A program made the translations under genes and the position numbers. Positions 26,074 to 35,389 of a stretch of 64,000 bases of DNA are shown piece after piece. Under the pieces are notes generated by a model, which was given only the letters and a program-made list of their open reading frames with translations, ran no database searches and was not told the DNA's origin. The stretch is from Pseudomonas sp. PSB18 (GTDB taxonomy: Bacteria > Pseudomonadota > Gammaproteobacteria > Pseudomonadales > Pseudomonadaceae): NCBI RefSeq assembly GCF_014596565.1, contig NZ_NOIN01000001.1:186001-250000 (forward strand). The letters are read 5' to 3'. Numbering within the stretch: the first letter of the stretch is position 1; every line of letters begins with the position of its first letter.

Positions 26074-26737
26074 GGACGATGCCCTGGATCTCATCCAGTG
26101 CGGCAGCAATCACCCGATCAGGCGCCGATGCCAACAGGTCCTGGGGCCTTTTGCCCCCCAGAAAACTGTTATCTGAACGGAACCAGTAAGCCATACCCCA
26201 GCCGTCCTTGTGGCCAGCGAAAGCCTCAATGACTTTGGCTAATGGCTTGAACGGCCGATAGCCCGCATCCGGATCCAAGCCGTACCCCGGGAAATAATCG
26301 ACCCCACCGTGGCTGATGGCAAAGATCTGCCCCTGCTTTTTCCATTTGTTGGGCTGGGCACTCGGGTTTCTAGTACTCAACTGGGCCACCTGGGCGATGT
26401 CTGCGGCGGTCAGCCAGTCACCGCTTTCCAACACCGCTTTGCGGGCTTGGACCAGCATTGCCGCTTCCTTTAGCAGTCGAGGCGAAGGCGGCTTACGCGT
26501 CACAAACACCTCGGCCAGTCGCTCCAGCGACTTCGGGTCCTGACGCTCCTGCAGCACCTCGTACATCGAAGAAGCCACATTGGCGAAGTTTTCCGCCAAC
26601 GCCTCAAATACGCTGAGGTTGACCTGATCAAAAGACACGACCAGCACTCGGTCCGCATGCGAGCGGCTTAAGCTCGCCCGAGCCTCCTTAGGCGTACCGA
26701 CCAAAGTGGAGACGCCCGACTGCTCTGTAACGCTCAT
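26066..26737 (-). CDS. Antitoxin of RES system (MbcA/ParS/Xre-like toxin-binding domain)
   Basis: A 223-residue protein. The C-terminal part has the Xre/MbcA/ParS toxin-binding pattern (FKPLAKVIEAFAGHKDGWGM, FLGGKRPQDLLASAPDRVIA, AALDEI). The middle (WLTAADIAQVAQLSTRNPSA, then PNKWKKQGQIFAI) looks like a helix-turn-helix region. GAGGAGAT lies before the ATG at 26737; an in-frame start 11 codons upstream is less likely. It is larger than typical Xre antitoxins (about 120-160 residues). It is upstream of and overlaps the toxin, so it neutralises the toxin and probably represses the operon. Confidence 0.8.
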   Translation of the reverse strand: MSVTEQSGVSTLVGTPKEARASLSRSHADRVLVVSFDQVNLSVFEALAENFANVASSMYEVLQERQDPKSLERLAEVFVTRKPPSPRLLKEAAMLVQARKAVLESGDWLTAADIAQVAQLSTRNPSAQPNKWKKQGQIFAISHGGVDYFPGYGLDPDAGYRPFKPLAKVIEAFAGHKDGWGMAYWFRSDNSFLGGKRPQDLLASAPDRVIAAALDEIQGIVHG

Positions 26738-27044
26738 GGAAATCTCCTCACCAGTTATCTGCGCTATCAAATACTAGCATATCTTTGATAACCCCAGCCC
26801 TGGCCTAGCCTCCATTCATCCGGATACATAGGTAGGATTGAGGGGAGCACGCCATGCCGTCGATCAGCACGGTGACTCTGGGGACGAAAAGTCTAAGGAT
26901 ACGATCTTGGCTTTCAGGTGTGGCGAGCGAGCTAAAGACCAGCAATGGTGGATCGAAAAAGTTGGCATAACCCAACTCAGCACTGCTTGAATTCCCGGCG
27001 GTCCCGCTCCCCTAAGGGCCGAAAATTTGTACCACATCGATCTA
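26738..27044. other. Intergenic with possible gene debris
   Basis: About 300 bp between the antitoxin start and the integrase fragment. In the frame after the integrase stop, the minus strand reads SAELGYANFFDPPLLVFSSL then LRLFVPRVTVLIDG with no start codon and no match I know. It may be the tail of a lost gene. Confidence 0.35.
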
Positions 27045-27344
27045 AGAAGGTGTTCTCTCCGCCAACAGTTTGGCATTGAGCTCAAGCCGTCGCTGGTCGC
27101 GGGGATCGATACCCTTCGCGACCTGCGCCCTGGCGATATCACGCAGAGCGCGAGCATTGCGCAGACCTATTTCAGGATAAGTACCGAGCGAAATACGAGG
27201 CTGCTTGCCCGCCCAGGAAAAGCGGAAGTGCCAGCTCTTGGTGCCTTTCGTATTCACGAAAAGTGCGAGGCCATCAAAGTCAGGAAGGGTATAGTTTTTG
27301 GCGCGAGGTTTGGCGTGCCGGATCGCCGTATTGGTAAGGACCAT
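27045..27344 (-). pseudogene. Tyrosine-type integrase, N-terminal fragment
   Basis: About 100 residues: MVLTNTAIRHAKPRAKNYTL, GLALFVNTKGTKSWHFRFSW, KQPRISLGTYPEIGLRNARA and LRDIARAQVAKGIDPRDQRR. This is the N-terminal arm-binding domain (DUF4102) of P4-like integrases. The catalytic domain, with its Arg-His-Arg-Tyr residues, is missing, so the gene is inactive. It lies 225 bp from the 3' end of tRNA-Gly and reads in the same direction as the tRNA. It identifies the class of element that used this tRNA as attachment site. Confidence 0.9.
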
Positions 27345-27504
27345 CGTACTAACTCCCTCATATGAAATGAAGGTGTGTTGTACAGTTTTCAGAGTACCAA
27401 GCTGCTCAAAAAACTGATTTACCAAGCGTCGAATTGATGTACTAAAAAATGTACTAAAAAATCGTGGATACTAATGTATCAGAGTAGACTTTACTGGAAC
27501 GAAA

Positions 27505-27524
27505 AAAGAGGCCGAGGCCTCTTT
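27505..27524. terminator. Bidirectional hairpin terminator next to tRNA-Gly
   Basis: The stem AAAGAGGCC/GGCCTCTTT with a two-base loop. It lies 45 bp beyond the tRNA 3' end on the minus strand. It is island-derived if the attachment model is right, so it replaced the original terminator at 4853-4884. Confidence 0.7.
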
Positions 27525-27567
27525 CTTTGACTTCTAAATACTTCAATGGAAGTCTATAGAAAAATAA

Positions 27568-27644
<77 letters not shown>

Positions 27645-27707
27645 GTCTTGGTGTGGCGCATTCTATAGATTCAGATTACGCCGTCAACCCTTTGATTCAA
27701 AAAAGTT

Positions 27708-28268
27708 TTATTTCTTCTCTACATCTGTCCGCAGATGCGGCCAGGCGGCGCGCAGGTACTGGACCATCGACCACAACGTCAGGCCGGCGGAAATCAGCAG
27801 CAATGCATAGCCCAGCAGCACCCAGAAGCTGAAGTCCGAGGGGTTGGCCAGCAGGATGACCAGGGCGAGCATCTGCGCGGCGGTTTTCCATTTGCCGAGG
27901 TTTGACACGGCGACCTGGGCGCGAGCGCCCAGCTCGGCCATCCACTCACGGAGTGCCGAGACGACGATCTCACGACCGATGATCACTGCTGCCGGCAAGG
28001 TCAGCCAGAGGTTGCCGTGTTCCTGCACCAGCAGCACCAGGGCCACTGCGACCATCAGCTTGTCGGCCACCGGATCGAGGAACGCGCCGAACGGTGTGCT
28101 CTGCTCCAGGCGGCGGGCCAGGTAACCGTCCAGCCAGTCCGTCGCGGCGGCGATGGCAAAGACCGAAGCGGAGGCCACGTAGCTCCAGTGGTACGGCAAA
28201 TAGAACAGCAGTATGAAGATCGGAATGAGCAGGACGCGTAGAACGGTAAGCAGATTTGGGATATTCAT
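27708..28268 (-). CDS. pgsA: CDP-diacylglycerol-glycerol-3-phosphate 3-phosphatidyltransferase
   Basis: A 186-residue inner-membrane enzyme that makes phosphatidylglycerol phosphate, the committed step to phosphatidylglycerol and cardiolipin. The CDP-alcohol phosphatidyltransferase motif is intact ([20 protein letters not shown] and [10 protein letters not shown], with the conserved Asp and Gly residues). Four or more hydrophobic helices are visible. The start at 28268 ([11 protein letters not shown]) is usual for the family; a GTG two codons upstream is also in frame. It lies downstream of uvrC and upstream of tRNA-Gly, the arrangement seen in Pseudomonas. Confidence 0.96.
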   Translation of the reverse strand: MNIPNLLTVLRVLLIPIFILLFYLPYHWSYVASASVFAIAAATDWLDGYLARRLEQSTPFGAFLDPVADKLMVAVALVLLVQEHGNLWLTLPAAVIIGREIVVSALREWMAELGARAQVAVSNLGKWKTAAQMLALVILLANPSDFSFWVLLGYALLLISAGLTLWSMVQYLRAAWPHLRTDVEKK

Positions 28269-28300
28269 CGGCACAACTGGCTGCGAGGTTGACGGGCATT

Positions 28301-30124
28301 CTACTCGCTATGCAGGTTTGCATAAATCGACTCTGCGAGCTTTTTACTGATACCAGGGGCTTTGGCGATCTCTTCGATGCTGGCACGAGACAGCTCCTGC
28401 AATCCACCGAAATGTTTCAACAGGTCCCGCCGCCGGGTCGGGCCAACCCCTGCCACGCCTTCCAGGGTGGAGGTGCGGCGAGTCTTGCCACGGCGGGCAC
28501 GGTGGCCGGTGATAGCGAACCGGTGGGCTTCGTCACGGATCTGCTGGATCAGGTGCAACGCCGGGGAATCCCCTTTCAGGGTGAATTCATGGGCCGCATC
28601 GTTCAGGTACAGGGTCTCGAAACCGGCCTTGCGCGTGGCGCCCTTGGCCACGCCCAGCAGGATCAGGTCGGGGACCATCAGCTCATTGAGCACGTCGCGA
28701 GCCATGGACAGTTGGCCTTTACCGCCGTCTACCAGCAGGATGTCCGGGAGCTTGCCCTCCCCGTCCTTCAGCTTGCCGAAGCGTCGCATCAGTGCCTGGT
28801 GCATCGCCGCATAGTCATCGCCGGCGGTCACGCCTTCGATGTTATAGCGGCGGTAATCGGACTTGATCGGGCCTTCCGGGCCGAACACCACGCAGGACGC
28901 CACGGTAGCCTCGCCGCTGGAATGGCTGATGTCGTAGCACTCCAGCCGCTGCGGTGGCTCGTCCAGGTTGAGGACATCGGCCAGGGCATCGAACCGCGCC
29001 GCGACGTGCTGGCGGTTAGCCAGACGCGCGCCAAGGGCCTGCTCGGCATTGGTGACCGCCAGTTGTTGCCAGCGCGCCCGGGTGCCGCGCACGCGGTGGC
29101 TGATGGTCAGCTCGCGACCGCGAAGCGTATGGATGGCTTCAATCAGGGTCGGAAAGTCCTCGTGGACCACGTTGACGATCAATTCGCTCGGCAGGTCGCG
29201 TTCCGGACTGCTGACGTAGTACTGGCCGAGAAACGCCGACATGACCTCGGCCACGTCTTCCTCGATACCCACCTGGGGGAAGAAGTTCTTGCTGCCGAGC
29301 ACGCGGCCGCCCCGCACGCTGATCAGATGCACGCACGCACCGCCCGGGTTGATGAACGACGCGATCACATCGACGTCGCCGCTGCCGCCCTCCATGCTCT
29401 GCTGGTCCTGCACGCGGCGCAGCAAACCGATCTGGTCGCGCAACTCGGCGGCTTTTTCAAATTCGAGGTTGATCGCCGCCTCTTCCATCGCGCTCGACAA
29501 TTCATCGGTCAGCGCATTGCTGCGACCTTCCAGGAACATCACCGAGTGACGCACGTCTTCTGCATAGACTTCGGGCTCGACGAAGCCCACGCAAGGCGCC
29601 TTGCAGCGTTTGATCTGGTATTGCAGACAGGGCCGGGTGCGGTTCTTGTAATAGCTGTCCTCGCACTGGCGCACGAAGAAGGTCTTCTGCAGCAGGCTCA
29701 GGCTTTCACGAATCGCACCGGCGCTGGGGTAAGGACCGAAATAGCGACCCTTGGCCTTTTTCGCGCCACGGTGGATGCTCAGGCGCGGGAACGCCCCATC
29801 GGACAGGAACACGTAGGGGTAGGATTTGTCATCCCGCAACAGGATGTTGTACGGCGGCCGCCATTCCTTGATCAGCGTCTGTTCAAGCAGCAGCGCTTCG
29901 GTTTCGTTGGCGGTGATGGTGGTTTCGATCTGCGCGATGCGTCCCACCAGCGCGGCGGTCTTGGGGGCCAGGCCGGTCTTGCGAAAGTAACTGGCCAGGC
30001 GCTTCTTGAGATTCTTGGCCTTGCCTACGTACAACAGGCGTGCGTCGCCGTCGAACATGCGGTACACGCCGGGGCGGCCACTGCATGTGGACAGGAAAGC
30101 ACTGGGATCAAACAGTTCGGTCAT
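28301..30124 (-). CDS. uvrC: Excinuclease ABC subunit C
   Basis: A 607-residue nuclease of nucleotide excision repair that makes both incisions around a lesion bound by UvrB. The GIY-YIG domain for the 3' cut is at about 16-95 ([28 protein letters not shown]). The UVR motif follows near 205 ([20 protein letters not shown]). The RNase H-like domain for the 5' cut is at about 380-530 ([30 protein letters not shown]). The tandem helix-hairpin-helix is at the end ([20 protein letters not shown]). Length is normal. It starts two bases after the gacA stop, so the two are one operon. Confidence 0.99.
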   Translation of the reverse strand: MTELFDPSAFLSTCSGRPGVYRMFDGDARLLYVGKAKNLKKRLASYFRKTGLAPKTAALVGRIAQIETTITANETEALLLEQTLIKEWRPPYNILLRDDKSYPYVFLSDGAFPRLSIHRGAKKAKGRYFGPYPSAGAIRESLSLLQKTFFVRQCEDSYYKNRTRPCLQYQIKRCKAPCVGFVEPEVYAEDVRHSVMFLEGRSNALTDELSSAMEEAAINLEFEKAAELRDQIGLLRRVQDQQSMEGGSGDVDVIASFINPGGACVHLISVRGGRVLGSKNFFPQVGIEEDVAEVMSAFLGQYYVSSPERDLPSELIVNVVHEDFPTLIEAIHTLRGRELTISHRVRGTRARWQQLAVTNAEQALGARLANRQHVAARFDALADVLNLDEPPQRLECYDISHSSGEATVASCVVFGPEGPIKSDYRRYNIEGVTAGDDYAAMHQALMRRFGKLKDGEGKLPDILLVDGGKGQLSMARDVLNELMVPDLILLGVAKGATRKAGFETLYLNDAAHEFTLKGDSPALHLIQQIRDEAHRFAITGHRARRGKTRRTSTLEGVAGVGPTRRRDLLKHFGGLQELSRASIEEIAKAPGISKKLAESIYANLHSE

Positions 30125-30126
30125 TA

Positions 30127-30768
30127 TCAGGCGCTGGCATCGACCATGCCGTGACGCACTGCCAGCAGCGTCAACTCGACATCACTGCTGATCGAAAGCT
30201 TCTCGAAGATACGGTAACGGTAGGTGTTGACGGTTTTTGGCGACAGGCACAGTTTATCGGAGATGATCTGCACTTTCTGGCAACCGACAATCATCAGGGC
30301 GATCTGGATTTCCCGCTCCGATAACGCGTCGAAGGGAGACTCATTAGTCGGCTGGAAGGATTTGATCGCCAACTGCTGGGCAATCTGCGGGCTGATGTAG
30401 CGCTGCCCGGCGAACACCAGGCGGATGGCCTGGACCATCTCGTTCAAGCCGGCACCCTTGGTGAGGTAACCCGCCGCGCCCGCTTGCAACAACCGGGTCG
30501 GGAACGGATCTTCTTCGCAGACGGTGACCGCGACCACCTTGATGTCCGGGTGACTGCGCAGCAGTTTGCGCGTGGCCTCAAGACCGCCGATGCCAGGCAT
30601 CTTCACGTCCATGAGGACCACATCGGGTTTCAATTCACGCGCCTTGATCAGGGACTCTTCCCCGGATTCGGCCTGACCAACCACCTGCAGACCGTCGATG
30701 TCAGCCAGCATTCGTGTAATGCCCGTACGAACGAGATCATGGTCATCGACCACTAACACCCTAATCAA
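30127..30768 (-). CDS. gacA: Response regulator GacA
   Basis: A 213-residue LuxR-type regulator, partner of the GacS kinase, that activates small RNAs (RsmX/Y/Z type) to relieve RsmA/CsrA control of secondary metabolism, biofilm and secretion. Receiver: [11 protein letters not shown], acceptor Asp in [13 protein letters not shown], conserved Lys in [31 protein letters not shown] and [17 protein letters not shown]. Translation starts at TTG (30768) with TGAGG before it, as is usual for gacA. It is located immediately upstream of uvrC. Confidence 0.98.
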   Translation of the reverse strand: MIRVLVVDDHDLVRTGITRMLADIDGLQVVGQAESGEESLIKARELKPDVVLMDVKMPGIGGLEATRKLLRSHPDIKVVAVTVCEEDPFPTRLLQAGAAGYLTKGAGLNEMVQAIRLVFAGQRYISPQIAQQLAIKSFQPTNESPFDALSEREIQIALMIVGCQKVQIISDKLCLSPKTVNTYRYRIFEKLSISSDVELTLLAVRHGMVDASA

Positions 30769-30896
30769 GCAGACACCTCACCATTTTGGTCTTATATGGA
30801 CTGCGTTACACCTTAGCAAAAAGCTTCCGGCAGACCTAGCGCCAAGAGGCATTAAAAAGTTACAGCGAATCTTCCTGGGACAAGTGATCCGAGGCC

Positions 30897-31331
30897 TCAA
30901 GCATCGGCGTCTCGCTGCATCCTCAGGAAACACTCATCCTCGCCCGCGACGTATAGTCCCATGCGTTCATAGAGTTTCCTCGCCGGATTGTCCTTGAACA
31001 CCGTCAGACGCAATGCCGGACGCCGTTCCAGGGTCACCATGTCCCAGACCTGTCCGATTGCCCAGGTACCGGCACCCTGCCCGCGGAATGCCTGATCGAT
31101 CTGCAACTCCCGGATATACAGCGCCCGGGCATCACGGCTGAGACTGACAAACCCCAGCACCCGATCCTCGCGACTGATAATCCAGTTCTGGCGAATGATC
31201 CACGCCAGGTCGAACGCCTCATCCTGCCAGAGCAAATCATGACGCAGGTAATACGGCAGCATGTTGGCGCAGGTCAATTGCCGGACGAAATCGATGTCCG
31301 TAGCCGTGGCCGCACGCCATTGGAAACTCAT
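30897..31331 (-). CDS. GNAT-family N-acetyltransferase
   Basis: A 144-residue acetyl-CoA-dependent acetyltransferase. The motif LQIDQAFRGQGAGTWAIGQV (Q/R-x-x-G-x-G/A acetyl-CoA loop) lies at about 85-105, and LRLTVFKDNPARKLYERMGL is the usual late GNAT element. The ATG at 31331 has GAGG before it; a start seven codons upstream is less likely. The substrate cannot be predicted. It is a single gene upstream of gacA on the same strand. Confidence 0.9.
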   Translation of the reverse strand: MSFQWRAATATDIDFVRQLTCANMLPYYLRHDLLWQDEAFDLAWIIRQNWIISREDRVLGFVSLSRDARALYIRELQIDQAFRGQGAGTWAIGQVWDMVTLERRPALRLTVFKDNPARKLYERMGLYVAGEDECFLRMQRDADA

Positions 31332-31480
31332 GGCCACCTCGTCAAAGATCAAAACCCGAGTTTGTCATAATGCCAGCCAGACTCAACACCATGAACAATT
31401 GCACCTCGACGATAGAAACTTCTTATTGAACCCGCGCCCCAGCGTCGAGTAAGCTCAGGACCATTCATCGGAGACAGACC

Positions 31481-31609
31481 ATGTTCAACGCCCTCTCACC
31501 GCTTCAATCCGTTAGCGCCCCGCGCTCGGTTGCGGCTGTCCGGGCGAACAGCGTTGCTGCTCCGGTCAACTTTTATTTTGGGTATTGGTTTAGCCACTGG
31601 CGCGCCTGA
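31481..31609 (+). CDS. Aromatic-rich leader peptide 1, upstream of DAHP synthase
   Basis: A 42-codon frame with GGAGA before the ATG and ending in the run NFYFGYWFSHWRA. Eight of the last thirteen residues are Phe, Tyr, Trp or His. A strong intrinsic terminator follows about 50 bp after the stop (31657-31695), and the DAHP synthase gene begins 240 bp further on. This is the layout of a ribosome-stalling attenuator: when charged aromatic tRNAs are scarce, stalling on the aromatic run would favour read-through. The peptide itself probably has no other function. The base order between peptide and terminator has not been folded, so antiterminator pairing is inferred. Confidence 0.75.
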   Translation: MFNALSPLQSVSAPRSVAAVRANSVAAPVNFYFGYWFSHWRA

Positions 31610-31656
31610 TACCCAACCGGCGCCCACTTTAAACGGGTCGCCTTCCAGAGTTCATA

Positions 31657-31695
31657 AACCCCCGGTCGGCCTCCCGACCGGGGGTTTTGTTTTTT
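31657..31695 (+). terminator. Attenuator terminator before DAHP synthase
   Basis: A perfect 13-bp stem (AACCCCCGGTCGG at 31657-31669 with 31674-31686) and loop CCTC, followed by TTGTTTTTTC. It lies between the two leader peptide frames, in a place where only attenuation or complete stopping of the transcript makes sense. Confidence 0.88.
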
Positions 31696-31740
31696 CAGCC
31701 CTGTATTTTTCGCAACACCGACAACTTTGAGGATCGAGCC

Positions 31741-31890
31741 ATGAATTACGCCACTTATTACCGTTACGACTTTTGCGCCTGGCGATTTACCAGCCTCCGC
31801 TCGGGACAGCCTGCCGCCTCCGATCGGTCACCTATCGGTGGCATGCAAACACTTGAGGCCAGTACGGCCAACTGTCGAACACCCCACTAG
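31741..31890 (+). CDS. Aromatic-rich leader peptide 2, directly before DAHP synthase
   Basis: A 49-codon frame with GAGGA before ATG. It begins NYATYYRYDFCAWRF, with seven aromatic residues in fifteen. It ends 44 bp before the ATG of the DAHP synthase gene; a GCGGG/CCCGC hairpin (31898-31912) lies in that gap near the GGAAG ribosome binding site. It may control translation of the enzyme in addition to the terminator control upstream. Confidence 0.6.
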   Translation: MNYATYYRYDFCAWRFTSLRSGQPAASDRSPIGGMQTLEASTANCRTPH

Positions 31891-31934
31891 GGCCGGCGCG
31901 GGAAGAACCCGCTGCCCGCCCAGGAAGCCAGATC

Positions 31935-33005
31935 ATGAATTCGTCCGTCTCCGCTTTGCCGCTGTCCACGCTCACCCCGGCCAACGAAGCCCTGACCCTG
32001 CGTCTGCCCAGCTCGTTGCAGCTCAAACACCAGTTGCCCCTCAGCCACATGTTGAGCCAACAAGTCGATGCCCATCGCCAGGCCATCCGCGCAATTCTCG
32101 ACGGTGAGGACGCTCGCCTGCTGATCATTGTTGGCCCCTGCTCCCTCCACGATCCGAAATCCGCCCTCGAATACGCCGCCAACCTGGCGCGTCTGGCCCA
32201 CGAAGTGAGCGACAGCATGCTGCTGGTGATGCGTGCCTACGTGGAAAAGCCCCGCACGACGGTGGGCTGGAAAGGCCTGGCCTACGACCCCGATCTGGAT
32301 GGCCGCGATGACATGGCCGCCGGCCTGACCCTGTCCAGGGAACTGATGCGTGAAATGCTGCAGCTCGGCCTGCCCGTCGCCACCGAACTGTTGCAACCCA
32401 TGGCCGCCAACTACTTCGACGACCTGCTCAGTTGGGTCGCCATTGGCGCACGCACCACCGAATCGCAGATCCACCGGGAAATGGCCAGTGGCCTGGGCAT
32501 GCCGGTCGGCTTCAAGAACGGCACCGACGGCGGCGTCGGGATCGCCTGCGACGCCATGCGCTCCGCCGCCCACCCCCACCGGCATTTCGGCGTCGACAGC
32601 CAGGGGCACCCTGCAATCATCCAGACCCAGGGCAACCCCGACACCCACCTGGTGCTGCGGGGTGGACACCGCGGCCCGAACTACGACCGCCAGAGCGTCG
32701 CGCAAATACACAATGACCTGGACCGCCTGAAGATACCGGCCCGGATCATGGTGGATTGCAGTCATGCCAACAGCGGCAAGGATCCCTCGCGCCAGCCAGA
32801 GGTATTCAACGACGTGCTGGCGCAGCGGCTGCAAGGAAACCGCGCGCTGATCGGCATGATGATCGAGAGCCACCTGTTCGAAGGCTGCCAGCCCATCAGC
32901 CCGTCGATGCGCTACGGCGTATCGGTGACCGACGGGTGCCTGGGCTGGGCATCCACCGAGCAACTGCTGCGCCAGGCCCATCGTCAGTTGCTGTCAGCCA
33001 GCTGA
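31935..33005 (+). CDS. 3-deoxy-7-phosphoheptulonate (DAHP) synthase, class I
   Basis: A 356-residue cytoplasmic enzyme that joins phosphoenolpyruvate and erythrose 4-phosphate, the first step of the shikimate pathway. AroF/G/H-type motifs: LLIIVGPCSLHDP near 65, RAYVEKPRTTVGWKGL near 100, GARTTESQIHREMASGLGMP near 170, VGFKNGTDG near 190, and the metal ligands in IMVDCSHANSGKD and IESHLFEG. E. coli has three isozymes under separate feedback control; which aromatic amino acid inhibits this one cannot be read from the sequence. Expression is likely governed by the leader region 31481-31890. Its 3' end overlaps the convergent gene 32984-34087 by 22 bp. Confidence 0.96.
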   Translation: MNSSVSALPLSTLTPANEALTLRLPSSLQLKHQLPLSHMLSQQVDAHRQAIRAILDGEDARLLIIVGPCSLHDPKSALEYAANLARLAHEVSDSMLLVMRAYVEKPRTTVGWKGLAYDPDLDGRDDMAAGLTLSRELMREMLQLGLPVATELLQPMAANYFDDLLSWVAIGARTTESQIHREMASGLGMPVGFKNGTDGGVGIACDAMRSAAHPHRHFGVDSQGHPAIIQTQGNPDTHLVLRGGHRGPNYDRQSVAQIHNDLDRLKIPARIMVDCSHANSGKDPSRQPEVFNDVLAQRLQGNRALIGMMIESHLFEGCQPISPSMRYGVSVTDGCLGWASTEQLLRQAHRQLLSAS

Positions 33006-34087
33006 GTTTTGTGCGCGCCCTCCTTCGGGAGGGCGCTCCTGGAACGCACATGAACCTCGACCCCGGCGAAAGGCTGGCTCACATCGTCCAGGCGCTCGAC
33101 CTGATAGCGAACGCGCACCGATCTGCCCCGTTGACTCTGCCAATAGTCCGTCGGGACTACGAAGGTCATCGGCTGACCGACGTTGGCCGGGACGATTTCA
33201 CGCTCCTCGACATAGGCATAGCTGCCATCGCATTGCAGCCAGACCAACTCGCCAATCTCGAATCCGCCAGTCTCGATGATCACCTTCACGCCCTTCTCCT
33301 GCTCATCGACATCCAGCTCCCCCTCCTTCAGACCCAGGATCCGGGGCGCTTTCAGTGGCGGGCGGACCAGGGCGCCGATATGCAGTGACAAGGATTCGGC
33401 ACGACGCACGGAATGCCCCCGCCTGACGACGTAAGACAGGTCCAGGCGATGGCCCAGATGCGGGACAATCTGCGCCTGATCTATCCAGAATGAGACCTCG
33501 CGGCCAACGGCATGGGCCTCGATGTCCAGCACGTCACGCCAGAGCGCCCTGGAATCCCTGCTGCCGATCAGGATCAGCCGGTCCCCGACAGCCATTCTTG
33601 AATAGGGCCGGATGCTCACGCAGGTGCCCTCGGGGACACGCTTCGGATCGAGACTGCCGCCCACCGCATCGGTGGCGATGGCCGGCAGCAGTTGCGGTGC
33701 TACATCACCGATCACCAATTGCAGGGGCTCCGAATGCATCGGCGCCGGCAGTCGTTTACCGGTGACTTGATACGAAATCTCCAGCGAGCCGCCGTCCAGC
33801 TCAGCGATATGGGGTTCGCGCACGACGAAGATGACGTCCCGGTCGACCTGTCGTTCCGTGACAGACCGACGAACTTCATGTCGGTACGGTTCGCCGTCCG
33901 AATTGAGCCCGTGCCAGAACAGCAGCACTTCATCGCCGCACGTCATCATCGGGTAGGGTTTGAGGGTGATGGCAACCTTGCTCCAGGCCGGGTTGATCAC
34001 CCCGCCCTTTGCCGCCGCCAGGATGGGGGCCCGGAATTTCGTCCGAGCGCTAAGCCGGGCTCGCCGGCCAAATGGGTCAGTGGTCAT
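32984..34087 (-). CDS. Hypothetical beta-repeat (Ig-like) protein
   Basis: A 367-residue protein without a clear signal peptide. Three or more diverged units of about 100 residues share features such as SWxIxPYxxMxxGDxxxxxW (KPYPMMTCGDEVLLFWHGLN near 55; RPYSRMAVGDRLILIGSRDS near 160) and WxQxxDIxxxxVGRxVxFWI. They suggest Ig-like or beta-sandwich repeats of the kind found in large Pseudomonas surface proteins. The start at 34087 has GGAATC before it. It overlaps the DAHP synthase 3' end and is divergent from the lipase gene. The function is unknown. Confidence 0.6.
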   Translation of the reverse strand: MTTDPFGRRARLSARTKFRAPILAAAKGGVINPAWSKVAITLKPYPMMTCGDEVLLFWHGLNSDGEPYRHEVRRSVTERQVDRDVIFVVREPHIAELDGGSLEISYQVTGKRLPAPMHSEPLQLVIGDVAPQLLPAIATDAVGGSLDPKRVPEGTCVSIRPYSRMAVGDRLILIGSRDSRALWRDVLDIEAHAVGREVSFWIDQAQIVPHLGHRLDLSYVVRRGHSVRRAESLSLHIGALVRPPLKAPRILGLKEGELDVDEQEKGVKVIIETGGFEIGELVWLQCDGSYAYVEEREIVPANVGQPMTFVVPTDYWQSQRGRSVRVRYQVERLDDVSQPFAGVEVHVRSRSALPKEGAHKTQLADSN

Positions 34088-34414
34088 GTGTGGATTCCAG
34101 TCCTTGGATGAAGGCGCCATCTCCCTGTAACGGCGCCCGATAGAGCCATTAAAACCTGCTCCTCGCAAACCCGCAGTCAGACAAGACGACAGTGCAGGTG
34201 GTCCCTTGCACTTGAGACTGTAGCTGCATGCGACAGGGTCTATCAGACGCATCCCGAAACCAAACACATCATTCGGCCACTTTTCTGATTCTTCCTTCCT
34301 TCTTTAGTCCGTTTTCGGTCGGGCACAGCGGTTTCTTCCTACACCCCAGCGCAGGAGCCTGCATTACAGTGGTGTCGCAAATTCAACATGAACCTCTTCG
34401 AAAAAGGTACGAAC
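34088..34414. other. Divergent promoter region
   Basis: About 330 bp between the Ig-like protein gene and the lipase gene. It should hold both promoters. I see no operator or terminator with confidence. Confidence 0.4.
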
Positions 34415-35293
34415 ATGCAACGGAATGCAACCACTCAATTTCCTATCCTGTTGGTACATGGTTTGTTCGGGTTTGACAGGGTCGCAGGCTCCGAACTTTT
34501 CCACGGCATCAAGCAGGCGCTGCGCACCGCCGGCGCCCGGGTATTCATTCCCTACCTGTCGGCAACCTACGCCAATGAGGCTCGCGGTGAAGAGTTACTG
34601 GCCCAGATTGATCGGGTCCTGAGCGGAACCGGGGCCACTCGGGTCAACCTGATCGGGCATGGCCAAGGCGCATTGGCGTCCCGTTACGCCGCCGCACTGG
34701 CACCCGCGAAGGTCGCCTCGGTGACATCGGTCAGCGGGCCCAACCACGGCTCCGAACTGGCCGATTTCCTGCGCAAGGCCCTCACGCCCGGGCGCCTGCC
34801 GGAGCATGTGGCAAGCAGAGTCGCCACGTTGTTTGTCGACTTCATTTCCTTGCTGAGCGGCCAGGCACAGCTCCCACACAACGCCATCGCCGCACTGGCG
34901 GCACTGACCACCGAAGGCGTTGGCGCATTCAACGACAAATACCCGCAAGGTTTACCCAAGAGCTGGGGGAGCAAGGGACCGGAGTTGGTCAACGGCGTGC
35001 GCTACTACTCTTGGAGCGGAACGCTGCAAGAAGCACCCGACGGAGGGCCCAAGGCGACGGATCCCTTCCAGGTGTTCTGCCGGGCCTTTTCCGAGTACTT
35101 CATCACCGAAGCCGGGCAGAACGACGGGCTGGTGGGTCGCTTCAGCTCGCACCTGGGCAAGGTCATCCGCTCCGACTATCCGATGGATCACCTGCAGGCC
35201 ATCAATCAACCGTCCGGGTGCGCGCACAAGGGGACAACCCCGCTGGAACTTTATGTGCGGCACGCCGAACGCCTGCGCAAAGCGGGCCTGTAA
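34415..35293 (+). CDS. Lipase-fold alpha/beta hydrolase, nucleophile Ser replaced by Gly
   Basis: A 292-residue member of the Pseudomonas lipase family I. It has the oxyanion region FPILLVHGLFGFD, then VNLIGHGQGALASRYAAALA, where related lipases have GHSQG or GHSHG with the catalytic Ser. Here the codon is GGC (Gly), one base from AGC. The remaining triad is in place (Asp in NDGLVGRFSS, His in MDHLQAINQ). Near the N-terminus there is no signal peptide, as in cytoplasmic-looking P. fluorescens lipases exported by type I systems; the C-terminal repeat signal is absent too. The ATG at 34415 has AAAGG before it and is preferred to 34388. As written, hydrolysis should be lost. Confidence 0.85.
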   Translation: MQRNATTQFPILLVHGLFGFDRVAGSELFHGIKQALRTAGARVFIPYLSATYANEARGEELLAQIDRVLSGTGATRVNLIGHGQGALASRYAAALAPAKVASVTSVSGPNHGSELADFLRKALTPGRLPEHVASRVATLFVDFISLLSGQAQLPHNAIAALAALTTEGVGAFNDKYPQGLPKSWGSKGPELVNGVRYYSWSGTLQEAPDGGPKATDPFQVFCRAFSEYFITEAGQNDGLVGRFSSHLGKVIRSDYPMDHLQAINQPSGCAHKGTTPLELYVRHAERLRKAGL

Positions 35294-35389
35294 TCGGCAG
35301 GTTCAAGGTTTTGACGCATTTTTGACAACATACCCTTTAATGATTCCGGTAGGCTCACACCCTTTAAAATCCATTGAAAGGAATTTCCC

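Noticed and set aside
28256..30154. Long plus-strand open frame of 632 codons
   Set aside because: It is antisense to uvrC over its full length; its translation shows no domain and arises from high GC codon bias. The uvrC reading is certain.
33015..33036. Hairpin GCGCCCTC/GAGGGCGC after the DAHP synthase gene as its terminator
   Set aside because: No T run follows on the plus strand, and it lies inside the coding sequence of the convergent gene, so it was not called as a terminator.
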